Below are positions 49,401 to 60,616 of a stretch of 64,000 nucleotides of DNA, in pieces. The notes beneath the pieces are model-generated. The model was not told where the DNA came from and made no database searches. It saw only the letters and a program-made list of their open reading frames with translations. Within the stretch, counting starts at the first letter, position 1. Every line of letters begins with the position of its first letter. Source of the DNA: Serilophus lunatus (lineage: Eukaryota; Chordata; Aves; Passeriformes; Eurylaimidae); contig VXBA01003489.1 of NCBI GenBank assembly GCA_013399895.1, positions 1,643,381 to 1,707,380 on the forward strand, given 5' to 3'. Made by a program: the position numbers and the translations under genes.

Positions 49401-50160
49401 ATGAGACACAATTTAGGGATACTGGCAAGCCAGCAAGGCAGACAAGGTAACTACAATCATCCAGCCAAGCTGTGCCTCAGTATAATCCTTAGGTTTTTGA
49501 TGAGTATTCAAAAAAACAGAGGGAGTTCTACAGAATTTTTGAAGAAACATACACACATTTTGTATAGACAAGTGATGTTCCTCCCATAAACATGAAGAAA
49601 GATGGGCATCGTGGGCCACCTGCATTTGGGAGTCAGTGTTTAGGTAGTTGTGGTCACACTGGGCCTCAGAAGCACCTGGTAAGAAAAGTCAAGATGTTTG
49701 TAGGTGACATGTCAGGAAAAGAGAATCAGTGAATGGAACAGAAGGACAAGACAGAGAGTGGTGCAGGTCCCAGAGGGTCAAGAAAATGTAAAAAAATGTG
49801 ATAGTATAAAAAATACATGCCAAGGCTACGCTTTCATTTCAGGTTTTTTAGACAAATAAATAAATTATTTTGTCTGAAAAGGGATGATCCTGCTGTCACT
49901 TGCCTTTTTCTCATCCTCCCCACATCCAGTGTGGTCAGAACACTGTACTCAGCAACAAAAGTGGGAAAGACTGAACCAATTCCTTGTACAGAGAAGTTCT
50001 GGAGCTCACACATGGCAGAAAGGGTAGGGGAGGAATGGAAAAGAGGTCTGCATGGAAGAGGACTATTCTCAGGTAGAAAGGGAGCATCATCCTTTGAGTT
50101 ACAGCAGTTAGAAATCTGGGAAAGTATCAGTGCAACACAATGATAAGCACTCCCCTCTCT
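46446..50160. other. Non-coding unique DNA, no gene recognised
   Basis: No gene is recognised. Two frames touch strong acceptor-like tracts: one at 47419-47643, where CTCTTTTTCCAG ends at about 47547, and one around 49930-50072, preceded by a long pyrimidine tract ending CCAG. The block 47643-47760 (GTGCCTTAG, GTCAAATTTTCAAAG, TTTAGGCCC) is reminiscent of an ancient amniote repeat with CCTAAGTCCCATTTTCAAAA-like units; this is a weak resemblance only. Confidence 0.5.
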
Positions 50161-50350
50161 CCCCTGTCACACACTGGTCTCATCTTGCTTGTATTTTTAA
50201 GGGCTAATTAATGCTGCACTGGCTCTGCTCATCCCAGAAGCCTGATGTGAACAGAAGATATCAAATGAACTGCTGGTCTTCAAATGGAAAAAGAGATATT
50301 TTAGCGGCTTGATTTTTCATTGTTTGAGTGTAAGGAAAATATGCTTATTT
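50161..50350. promoter_or_regulatory. Candidate regulatory block (unproven)
   Basis: This repeat-free AT-rich stretch carries a homeodomain-type GGCTAATTAATGC (TAATTA at 50205-50210), GATATCAAATG and TTAGCGGCTTGATTTTTCATTG. It is non-coding by frame openness. The density of A/T-core sites resembles a developmental enhancer. It lies 1 kb from the CpG-rich block at 51.2-51.7 kb. There is no direct evidence of function. Confidence 0.2.
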
Positions 50351-51229
50351 TCTTTTTTATATACCAGGAAACATATGGAAATCCGATTATATTTGTCCCA
50401 GCCTGCCAGTATTTTAAATTTATAGAACCCAAATCCTTTGGGGAATGTCATAAATTTACATACACTCTCAAGTGCTAATACTTGCACTGGGATCTTTAGG
50501 TTAATGGATCCATGTGCAAAAGCACATATGTACAACCAGCTCTTCAGAGGCCTTGCACATGTGGAAGCCAGTGTTGCCCAGGCCAGGAACAAATCAGAAG
50601 CTCCTTAGTCTGCCCCATCACAGTTCCTCAGATGACACTCCTTCAAGGACCTGTCAGCCCTTTCACTTCATCATTGTACACCACCTAGGATACAACAAGA
50701 ACACTTTCCAGGTTGTATTATCTGTTAAGGCACTAACCATTTCTCAGTTGGTCTTTTTATCTGATGTTAAAATTTAGCCCTAAGAAATATTTATTGCTGC
50801 TAAAAAAACCACAGCAGCTTACCTCAATAGTGTTTTTTAATTCATTAATTCTCAACGCTGTAAATTGATGATAATTTCCCACTTTATTTTGCATTAGAAT
50901 TGTTTTGCTTGGTTCAGTGACTTTCCCTGCAAACCAAACTGATTTGAACAAACATCTGTGTATCAGCAATGCCCCCTGATAGAGCTCATCAATAGCATCA
51001 CAAGATACACCCATTCCTATCACATTAAAGCTTAAATCCAATATTTTTCCTCACAAAGGAAAAATGCCTGAGCATACTGACCTACTGCAGGACACAGGGC
51101 TGCAGAAAGGTGATGTCTGAGCTGCAGGAGCACTGAGGCGTGTGGCATTGAAGGGTGACCTTGTGTGTCTCAGCATGGGATGGACCTGCAGGGTCTGCTC
51201 TGGCAGGAGGACCTGAACCCATCCCCACC
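50351..51229. other. No recognised gene; possible minus-strand first exon
   Basis: The minus strand carries an open frame with an ATG at 51014-51012 in good context (GGAATGG). It runs 64 codons to a consensus donor GAG/GTAAGC, the exon ending at 50823. No protein match is recognised and no acceptor upstream is required if it is a first exon. Everything else here is ordinary AT-rich DNA. Recorded as a candidate only. Confidence 0.3.
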
Positions 51230-51720
51230 TTCCCTACCTTCCGCTGGGATATCAGAAGGTGGCAGTGTTGGACCCACCATCGCCTCCAGCCTCGACCCAG
51301 CCTCCCCGATCGGCAGCTGCCAGCACAAATGCAGCTTTAATAATGACAAATTACACATCCGCCGCTCAATTAGTCATCATTCATGTCCTGAGCCGTCCCC
51401 CGTCAGGTGGCTCCGGCCAAAATCCTTAACACTGAATTAGCTGCTTTGTTAAAAACACCTCAATCACTAATGCAGCGCTGAGGAGGTGCGTATGCCCTGG
51501 GCAAAGCCCCGGGCACTGAGCTCTCTGCTTCTCCGGGTGGAGGTTTTCCAAAATAAATCCGATGGGTTACAGGACAGTGGCCTCAGCCCGTGTCCCGGTG
51601 AGCCCCTCCATCCCTCAGACATGGCCCAGCAAGCGGGAGAGGCCGGGTTAAACAGAGTCTGACCCTGAGGCGCTGAGGAACTTCAGTCCCGGTGAAATGC
51701 TGCAGCCTCTCACAGGCCCA
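51230..51720. promoter_or_regulatory. CpG-enriched block with homeodomain-site cluster
   Basis: About twenty CpG dinucleotides fall in roughly 490 bases, far more than elsewhere in this CpG-poor window, with raised GC content. Within it, 51330-51480 is AT-rich and carries at least five TAAT/ATTA cores: TTTAATAATGAC, AAATTACAC, CAATTAGTCA, GAATTAGC and ACTAATGC. A CpG-rich stretch around a homeodomain-site cluster is typical of a conserved developmental enhancer or a weak CpG-island promoter. The candidate minus-strand exon at 50823-51014 lies immediately downstream on that strand. Promoter activity is inferred, not shown. Confidence 0.4.
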
Positions 51721-52329
51721 GGGGCTCAGCCCCAGCTCAAATAAGTTTTGACTTCACTGCGGGTGCAGACAGACAAGTGTGTGCTCTGCCCATACACCAG
51801 CTCCAGCCTGGGAAGCTGTAACTACACTGGAAATACCTCTACAGAGGTGGGAAACGCGTTATTTTAGCCACAAACGCCAACTACCCCGACCAGTTCAGCC
51901 TGGCCAGATGGCTTTGCACGGGGTAAAGGGTGCAATGCCTTAGGACAGCAGGTTCAGGAACACCTTTAGAAAATTAGATACATGTCCCTGCATAAACTGA
52001 GCCTTAGAACTGCAAATGGAACCCTGTTTAGGTATTGTCAAAAACCTGAGCCATAGTGCGAGCCCAGAGACCTCCCCACCTTGCACAATCGGTCCCAAAA
52101 TCTCCAGTGGATCCAGGGCTTGCACAGAAGCCCGAGAACTTTCCCTTCTACCCCAGGACACCATGTCCAGGTGGTGAACTTGTGCCTCACAGCACATCAG
52201 AAAGACCAAATCACTGAGGAGCAGCTTGGAAGCGCTCGCTCACCCACTGGTATCCAGCCCAGTGGAAATTCTGGAGGAAACCTCTGCTCCTCGGTGGCAG
52301 GCAAACAATCTGGCTCAGAAAGGAAACCC
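51721..52329. other. Non-coding unique DNA, no gene recognised
   Basis: This moderately GC-rich sequence adjoins the CpG-enriched block and has a few further CpGs, for example AAACGCGTTATT at about 51853-51864, which contains a perfect ACGCGT. Open frames on both strands are short and unrecognised. Confidence 0.5.
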
Positions 52330-52740
52330 AACACCAGCTGATTCAGAGCTTTTTAGCATATGAATGTGTAAATTTGCTGTGACAGGTGGGATGTTTCAAT
52401 GGCTTTCAATAGAAAGCCAACTGCTGCTCGGTTATCATTAGAAATTTCTCACTGAAACGTCAATGACCGGTGCCCCATGCTGGGTAATGGGGCTCTGAAT
52501 TAGTTCTTTAAAAGAGAGACTGAGAGCAACTAAAGGCAATATCCCTGCTGGGGAAATGCCTGATCCGAGCACAACTAGCAAAATATTTGTTCATGCAAAT
52601 GTTTCCTGCCATGAGCAGCTTAACAATTTCATGCAGGAAAACAAACAACAAATAATGAAAAGCACATGAGGCAAATAGAAATATTTGGAATCATGCTAAT
52701 TACAGAAATCTTCACTTTATGGAAAGAGCCAGCGAGTCCA
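52330..52740. promoter_or_regulatory. Candidate conserved regulatory block (unproven)
   Basis: This is a repeat-free, AT-leaning non-coding stretch. It contains a perfect octamer ATGCAAAT at 52593-52600, a forkhead-type TATTTGT about ten bases upstream, a CAGGTG E-box at about 52384-52389, and several A/T-core sites (GAATTAGT, GCTAATTAC, AATAATG). The octamer next to a forkhead site is the most specific signal. Function is inferred from motif density only. Confidence 0.3.
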
Positions 52741-53141
52741 GCAGCCCAGCAATGACCTCAGTCTGTAACAGAGCCAGGGCAGGAAGAATCTTAGAGGAGA
52801 TTTCCAAGGCAGCTTAGGTCTTACACCTCTTTGCCAGAGATTCAGGGGATTCAGCACAGAGCAGCTCTTCCAGCAGCAGCTGCTGGAGGCTGAGCTGTGG
52901 TAGCAGAGCTCGGGAATCTTTTCCTATGCCCTCTGATCCATGCTGCCTTCCCACCTGGACAGCACCAACATCAGCTCCTGTTCTGCCTCTGCAAGCATGA
53001 GGCACCCAGCTCTGTGGGCAGGGGGCTTAAGATGCATCCACCACACCACAGGGACATTCCTGGCTTTAGCAAGCTGCTTCTCCAGACAGCTGCACAGCTC
53101 CCAAAGCCCACATACAGCCTGACTTCAGCATCATCCACTGC
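52741..53141. other. Non-coding unique DNA, no gene recognised
   Basis: This is a GC-richer stretch with repeated CAGCAGC / GCTGCTGG sequence at about 52870-52890. Open frames of 60-82 codons occur on both strands but are overlapping and unrecognised. Confidence 0.55.
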
Positions 53142-53401
53142 ATGACGAGAGGGAATGGCCTCAAGTTGCACCACGAGAGGTTTAGATATTAGGAAAAAAA
53201 CTTTTCAGGAAGAGGGTTGTCAGCCACTGGGAATGACAGTCCTGGGGGAATTGGTGGAGTCACAGACTCTGAAAGTGTTCAAGAAACTTGTGGATATAGC
53301 ACTTGAAGACATGGGTTAGTGGTGAACATGGTGGTGGTGCTGGGTTGATGGTTGGACTTGATGAACTCAGAGGTCTTTTCCAACCTCAATGATTCTGTGA
53401 T
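53142..53401 (+). repeat. CR1 LINE 3' region
   Basis: The + strand reads ATGACGAGAGGGAATGGCCT, CAAGTTGCACCACGAGAGGT, TTAGATATTAGGAAAAAAAC, GGTGGAGTCACAGACTCTGA, AGTGTTCAAGAAACTTGTGG, ATATAGCACTTGAAGACATG, GTTGATGGTTGGACTTGATG and TCTTTTCCAACCTCAATGAT, ending with TCTGTGA. The TAGTGGTGAACATGGTGGTG segment followed by the TTGATGGTTGGACTTGATG tail differs from the copies at 36.7 and 42.8 kb, so this belongs to a different CR1 subfamily. It is 5'-truncated and non-coding. Confidence 0.94.
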
Positions 53402-53417
53402 TTGCAAGGCTGAGTGG

Positions 53418-53447
53418 CAAAGGATCATTTCACAAAGGATCATTTCA
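53418..53447 (+). repeat. Perfect 15-bp tandem duplication
   Basis: CAAAGGATCATTTCA is repeated twice with no spacer, beginning 17 bases after the 3' end of the CR1 copy. It may be a replication-slippage event, or a trace of the insertion if the first copy was part of the target site. No second copy was seen at the 5' end of the CR1 element. Confidence 0.92.
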
Positions 53448-56400
53448 GTAAGACAGGGACACACTTAAGGACTTTTTTGGTGGCTCCTGTCCAACAGCTA
53501 GCACACAGAGCTTGTATATTTTTACTCTCTTGGAATAATACAGAGAAAAATTCCCATCTGTCTCCTCCAGCTCTGTTCCTCTTCCAAGATGACTAACACC
53601 ACATCACCACCTGATTTTGCCCAGCCACCAGAGACAAAATGGTCCAGCCAGTCTGATTCAGGCTGATTTAACTCCTCAGTGGGTCACATACACACCTCCT
53701 GCAACATCCCTCTTCACCTCAGCCCCCTCCATTGCCTGTTTCACTCAGTGCTTCGGATGTGCTTTGATTTGTTTTTATTAAAATAAACACAGAAGTGCTC
53801 AGGAACTGCAATAACAGAATGACCCAACTGCAGTCACACATACTAATGTAAGAGACTTGCAACAACACAAGCTGGAAGTAGATTTTTTTTTTTCCTTCTT
53901 CACCAGTCAGAACCTGTATTCCACAGACAGATGGGAATGTTCTTTAAACTAGAAAAACACTGTTTGCTCTGACCCAACAGTCATGCTCACTGAACCACTG
54001 TCATGCTCTACATACACTAAGTGCTACACCAAGGGAAACCAAACAAATGAATTCAAAAAGATTAACAACTTGAAAGGTAAAAGACATGGAGCCTTCTATG
54101 TTTTTCTTTCCAGGATATCTGGGACATTTGTGAACACAAGTACACTGCACATGATTACAATTTATTGAATTAAACCCAGGATAGTTTCTGTTGTATAGAG
54201 TAGCACTTTCCTCTCTTATCTAACACAGATGAAATTTTGAATTTCAATGCTAATCTGCAATACTGTGTTCTGTTACAAATATATTGAGCAAATTAAACTA
54301 AGTTCATCTGGATATTCTTTTTCTAGTTTGGTTTTTGAGGTTATGAGCAGGGTTTTAGGCAGCTGCTGCAATCAGTCTGTGACTGAAATGTTGGTTTCAT
54401 GGTGGCTGATGACCTGAAGAAACAGCAAATACTGAACATAGGGGAACAGAGCAGAATCTGTTTAATCATCTTACATTTCCTCTTTCTTTGTTTGTTTATT
54501 TGGTCCGAAGGAGTAACCTTTCTAAAAAGGGATTAAAACCTTCAGCCATTTTGGTTTCAACTCACAAAAAGACATAGTGGGGGGGATTAATTTTGCTTAA
54601 CAATCAACTCAAAAAGTCTCCCTTAAACAAGACACAGCATGTTTAGCTTTGATGTCCCATGTTTGCTCCAGCTGGAATCGAAAGAGAGTTTTGGGGAGCC
54701 TGTTCACACCTCAGCTTTGCCTGTAGAGGAGGATTTACAGCAGTGGACCTTCAGCCACAAACCCACGGCCCATAGGCAAAATCCCAGTAAAGGAACACAA
54801 GCTCCTGACAGGAACCAAAGCTGCTTGGAGTGTTTATATGACTCCCAACACGGCATGAGCTGCTAATGGCTCAGCACATGACAGCACATTAATTTGGAGG
54901 GGAGCCCTCAGCAGTGTGGGCAGGACTGGAGAGCATTCAGCATCAGCTCAGGGGGTGCTGCTGTGTGTCTGTCCAGAGATGTGCTCATCCAAAACACATC
55001 AGGGCTCACAAGGACTCAGAGAACAGTCCATTTTACATCCAGTGGGTCAGGGAGGTCTCACAAGCTCTGTTCGTCTTGCTTGGCCCTGCTCACCCAAAGG
55101 CCCCCAGAAGGTATCAGCTATCAAAACCCATGACTTCAAAGCTGAAGAAAAAAGAGGAAGAAAACATCTAAAAGCCCAAATGGAGGCAGACAACTACACC
55201 CAGTGCTGCAGGAAGTGTCACTTTACAATAAGTGAAGTCTGTGGAGGTGATGACATTAACACTCACAGCAGAATTTCACTTCCAGCCCAGCTAAGAAGCA
55301 GCTGAGAAGCTCACAGCTCTGCTCCAAGGTGTCTCTTGAAGTCTCCTGCATTTCTTTGCACTTCCCTGACAACAGCTCTCTGTGCCTCTCTCACAACACC
55401 ACGTATTGTGAAATCAGAGTTATTAGCTATGTTATCCTACACAAGGTGCAAAATAACACCAAGACCTCTTGCTTAGATCTTGGAAAACTATTTGTCTCAG
55501 ACTTATTTCCTTACCAAAAAAAACCCCAAAAAACAGCACTGAAAGAGTTACAAACCCTTTTAAGGTGGAGAGTAGGAACGTGAGTTCCCTTTAATCTTCC
55601 ATGGCCTGTGTGTGTTAGTGGCATGCTTAAAGCCTGCCAGCTGATTGGAATTTTGCAAGGGAGATGCAGGGATCACCAAAGCCAAAGAAGGCCTGTCCTT
55701 GTGGTGAGAGACCACAGGAGCCAGGGCAGAGGTGACCATGGGGGTTGTATATGCTCTTGAGACCATGACGCAGGAAGGATGAGTTCTTCTGCACACTGAA
55801 GTCCACATGCACAAGTTGGGTTTGCCCTAGAGCAGGGAAAGGCAGTCAGCCCCATTGCCCCCCTGCTCAATCCATGTCTCCAGCTTGACAAGAAGGAGAG
55901 GAAAGGCTTTCTGGCTTAAACATAGAGCCTTTGCAGAGAATGGTCTGCAGTGCAGTGATGGGGATCAGCTTTAGTCTGTGATGGGTGGCTTTGTGTGAAG
56001 GCAGGAGATGGATTGTTTTGTAAGACAGAGTAATGATGGGAAAAAGACACAGGTGAAGAGAACAACCAAAAGATTATGTCCCAAGAGCAGGAGGGCTGCT
56101 TCTATTGCAGGGTGATCAGGTCCACATTTCAGCCTCTGCTTTACCCTCTCTCTCAGCTGAACTACCTATACTACTGAAATATTTTCTAAGGGCTTTCCAG
56201 AGTTTGATGTTGTTCTAACTGTCCTTGTACACACACATTTGAAAGAACTACTTGCACAATAAGCAATACCTGAAATAAAGTTGGGCACGCACTGATGTAC
56301 CAGAAAACACACACCTTGGGTGTGCTGTGGGGCATGATGCTAAGAACCTTCAGCCTTGAGTTACCTAAACACAGGGCTTGAATCTCTCAGCTGTGACTTG

Positions 56401-59400
56401 CCACAGGCAAACTGACTGCAGTCAGGGGGTTTTTAATGATGTGAGTTTCATCACATATTACCATTCTCCACGTTTGGGTTGAAAAATTGGCAATACTTCC
56501 AAGAGAAGTATCAAACAAGACTAAGGAAACAAGCAATGCATAATGTGAAATCTGCCAAGTAATATGAGACGGACTCGGTGAGGTGTTTTCCAACAGGATA
56601 TTCTTCCAGGAGGAAATTTGGTTTCCTTGAATGCAAAATGTTTGCAGGAAGGTGTCACTGAAAGTGACACCGTGTTTTGAAAAATGCTGGGACAGGGCTT
56701 AGGGTTGAGATTGAACATTTAGACCCCCTTCAAGTGGAATTCTTCTGTTTTAAAATGCATTTTTGTCAATCCTTTCAATCTCGTGTTATACAATATAAAA
56801 CAGAAAAATCCATTTCAAAGCAAAATTATATTAAACCGAAAAATTTCTGTTCTATTAAAATAATACTTCCTCCTAAAAGCTCAAGCCACAAGAATCCAAA
56901 ACTGTGCTGCGTCCTCATTTTGGAATAGAAAGTGATCTGAAATCACAGTGAACTCCTGTGAAATGGAACCCTCTGTTCCAACACAGCTTTGTGGATTTTG
57001 CTTAAATTCACAACTGGAGCAAAATGTGCAGAGGAGAACAGTCCAGCTGGTCTGAAATCCTTATCCAACTATAGATTTATGGCTAAGATACCTAAGTGAG
57101 AATGCTAGAGGGCTAATTATAGAAACTTCTAAAACTCCATTAAGACCCCAGAGGTCTGGAAGGATCTGGAGATATTTCTGCCCCAGTTCTCCTCGTGCTT
57201 TGCTGGCTCTGACCTGAGGGAACTGGTGAGCACCAGCCAAACCAGCAAACAAATGGCTGTGCCCTTGCAATTACCAGCGACTCCCAGACTTCAAGGCCAG
57301 GAGGGATCATGCAGGCTCGTGTCCTATTACCCAGGTTGCCAAATCTCGTGAATTTTTGGCAAGTGGTAGACTTTGGCCGGGGGAAGAGCTGCTCTCCCAA
57401 TCCCACGAGAATCTCCAGCTTCCTCAGGAATTTTAGCCAAGCTAAGGGAAATTTCAGCCAACCTTTCCCACAAGCTGTTTATCCTGGCATCTGCTTCCCA
57501 GTGTCGAAGCAATCCCAAGGTTCCCAAAAGCAGGGAACTGTTCATTCCTATCAGTAACCCCGCACCAGGCTGAAAAGGAAGGAGGGGCAGTGGAGATGGA
57601 GAAAGATCAGCAGATAGACAGGATCAGATTTCAAGAGCAGCTTCTCTGAACTTCCCCTCCACCCCCCAAACTCCCTGATTCTTTCTTCTCTCCATCCTGG
57701 CTGGTTTGACAGGATAAGAAGGGAACTGGGCTGCAGCTGTACTTCCCTCTGCTGACGTGGGAGAGAGGGAATTCTTCCTGCTCCTGTGGCCCAAGACTAT
57801 CCCTGAATGATCAGAGCTGATGGTACAGAGACAGGGTAGATGGTGATGATTGTCTATAGTGGAAATAGGAATATGCAGAACTTATGGGAATGGGGGAAGC
57901 AGAGGGAGCACAACTGCTTTTAACAAGGAGCCCCCAAACCAGACCAAAAAAAAAGTACCCACCTAAACAGAAAAAATAAAATTTTTTTTATAAATCTGAG
58001 AGGTACTCACACTAAAAAGGGAAGGGACATGGGGAAGAATATTTTTTTTTTAATTACCCAGGAAACAGACCCCCAAACTTTCTCTTTAAACTTGCACAAA
58101 TGAAGGTGGAAGAGGGAAGTGTAAAATCTCTCCTGTTTTCAAGGTTAAAACTACCACACACTGACACAGATTTACCAAATCTACATCAAAACCAGTTTAC
58201 ACAGGGGGAATCAGAGACACCAGGTACCTGGTTATCCACACACAGCTCCACTCCTGACAGGGGATGGTCAGACAAGAGAGATACATGAAATACCACCCAG
58301 TCTGCAGCTCCACCTGAAAAGCTGAGCCTGAGCAAAGCCCTGGGCTGGGAACATGATCCAAACAGAATTGTTTTAAGTAACCAGTTCCTAACAGCAATCC
58401 CGGGATTCAGCCTCAACTCTCATATCTAAAAAGAACCTGGAAACCCACAGATTAGACAACTGAATGCAAATGGAAGACTTTTACTAAGGTGTTTTAGAGC
58501 TGATGAAAAACTCTGCAGGTAATGGAGAAAAAACCCATGGTTTCCTAATCTGAACTACCAGCAGTTAAAGAGGTGGATGAAAAAATCACAAAGGCAAGCT
58601 GGACAAAGCTGCCAGGCTTCTGAAGGGCCTTTAGATTTTGGAGGGTGAGCAAGACTTAGATGAAACAACAGCAGCAACTGAGCTGACATGGGTATCATAG
58701 CTAATCACATCCGTTCTTCTTCCCTAATAATTCACAGCTGAATAGAAGGCTCTGTGGAAGTATTGGATAAGCAACTATTTCGTGCAGTGCCACTTTTAAC
58801 AACTGGGAGTGATTATTTATGTGCAAGTGCCAAAGAATTTGACATGACAGATTAGAAAGTAAAACCGAACTCTGCTCTCAAGGAAATCACCAGAAATGTG
58901 AAGGAATGTATTGGATTTCAATGGAGCAACTGTGCATTGACATTATTGTTTCACAGGCACCAACTTTTCGCATTTGTTCCTTTCAGAAGAGTTCAAGGTA
59001 AGAAAATGGGGTGAGGGATTCAAGGAAATAATAAATTATGAGAAAAGGAAGGAGCAGAAATGTCCATGTTCTGCTGCCACAGCTCTTCTATGTTTGTTGG
59101 AAGATTCTTCCCCTATCAAGCCCAACTTCTTCTTATTTGGAGATCCTGATGTCTATCCAAGGCCCAGTTTAGCTATCAAGAAATGAGCTTCAAACAAAAT
59201 TAGACCTTTTCAAGTGGTTTTTCTTTTTCCTTCCAGTAGCTTTCATGGCATTTTCACTTCCTTCAGCTTTTTAGCTTTTGAATTTAAACAAGCATGAAAT
59301 CTTTGCTCTGTTGGAGCCAATGGCAAAATTCCCACTTATTCAGATCATCCCATAATTTCATGCTCAAGCTTTGTTGCAGTCAAAGCTTCTTTGTTGCTCC

Positions 59401-60616
59401 AGTTAACACTAGACTGTTTCCAGATTTTAGCATTCCTAATATGAAGAGAGAGAGTACAAAACTGGAGTAACACCAGGAAGGAAGGTACTGCTTGAGCAGA
59501 GACAGTGGAGGATTAAGAGAAGAAAAAGGGATATAGGTGCAACACTGAACGAGGCACAGAGTGAACAACAGAACTAAGGAGATATTGCTGTAAAGTAACA
59601 GATTTTTGAGGGGAAATTTCCTAGTATTTAGAAAATAAAATGCACCAAGTAATAGGAAAGTGAAGAGTGTGTACTACTCACTTGTAAAACAGCCTTGAAC
59701 CAAGGAAAGTTGGACAACACTTGTGATTGAAAGCCACAGCCCATTCCCAGTTTGCTCTTGGGGTAGAGTCCCCATGCAATGGGATTGTAGCAAAGCAATG
59801 AGTGAGCCCTGTGAGAGCATCACATCACCTGAATTATGTAGCTCATGTCTAAGCACAACTGCTTATATCCCACCTAATCAAATAACTCTTAATTAAGAAG
59901 TTGTCTAAATAATGGACCCAGCTCTGGCACCTCAATTCAGATAAAATAATTATGGTCTCTTCCAGAAGTCACCTCTTGATTTCAGCTGGAATAAGACACA
60001 GTCCAACAGCACAAGCTGGCAGGGTCCCCTCTGATATGGTTTCAATTACATGTTTAAAGTCAAACACATTCTCGTGACCAAAGTACATTTTAATAAATGT
60101 ATTCCCTTAAATGTCCAGTAAGGCTCATGGTAATCTACTTAAGCATTATTTTCTGGAAGGTTTAAGATTCTTATAAGCTGAATTACATGTGGAAAGTTAC
60201 ATTAATGTGTCTTCACATAAACTCAAAGTTTATTGTTTTATTATTGTAGAAAAACCGTAAAAAGATTTGTCTGAAGCTATTGGCTGTTGTGCTACACATC
60301 TGGTGGAATGTTAGTTATTACAATAACTCCTTCAGCACCCTCAAATGAAGCCCTGGGCTAAAAATGAAAATAAGTAATACGATAATTCTGTAAAAAGATG
60401 TTATGGAATCATACAGAAATACTGAGCCAAATCCAGCTGTCAAAGGGAAAAAAAATCCTGGCTAAGTTTTAAAAATAGCATTAAGTGAGGCAGGGAAGAA
60501 GGTCAAAATCCTCATGACCAAGCCAGAGCCTCAGCCAAACCCGGGGTGCTGCTGTAGCACCCTGGCAGGATGAGCAGTGCTGGAGCCAACAGCTCAAGGA
60601 TCCTTGGCTGCTCCCA
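53448..60616. other. Non-coding unique DNA, no gene recognised
   Basis: No gene is recognised. T-rich or A-rich tracts lie near 53883-53894, 55515-55530, 57944-57953, 57970-57995 and 58041-58052. The C-run of the minus strand appears as G7 at 54581-54587. A perfect 9-bp-arm hairpin lies at 56651-56671, and an 8-bp-arm hairpin (AAGCTTTG, TTGCAGT, CAAAGCTT) at 59366-59388. The blocks 58680-58870 and 60030-60330 are AT-rich and repeat-free, with TAATC, TAATAATTC, CAGCTG and CATGTTTA motifs, and may be regulatory. Confidence 0.55.
56651..56671. repeat. Perfect 9-bp inverted repeat, 3-base loop
   Basis: GGTGTCACT and AGTGACACC are exact reverse complements separated by GAA. The tight spacing allows a stable hairpin in single-stranded DNA or RNA, or a symmetric protein-binding site. 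The stem does not extend beyond nine pairs, which is too short for a microRNA precursor. Confidence 0.9.
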
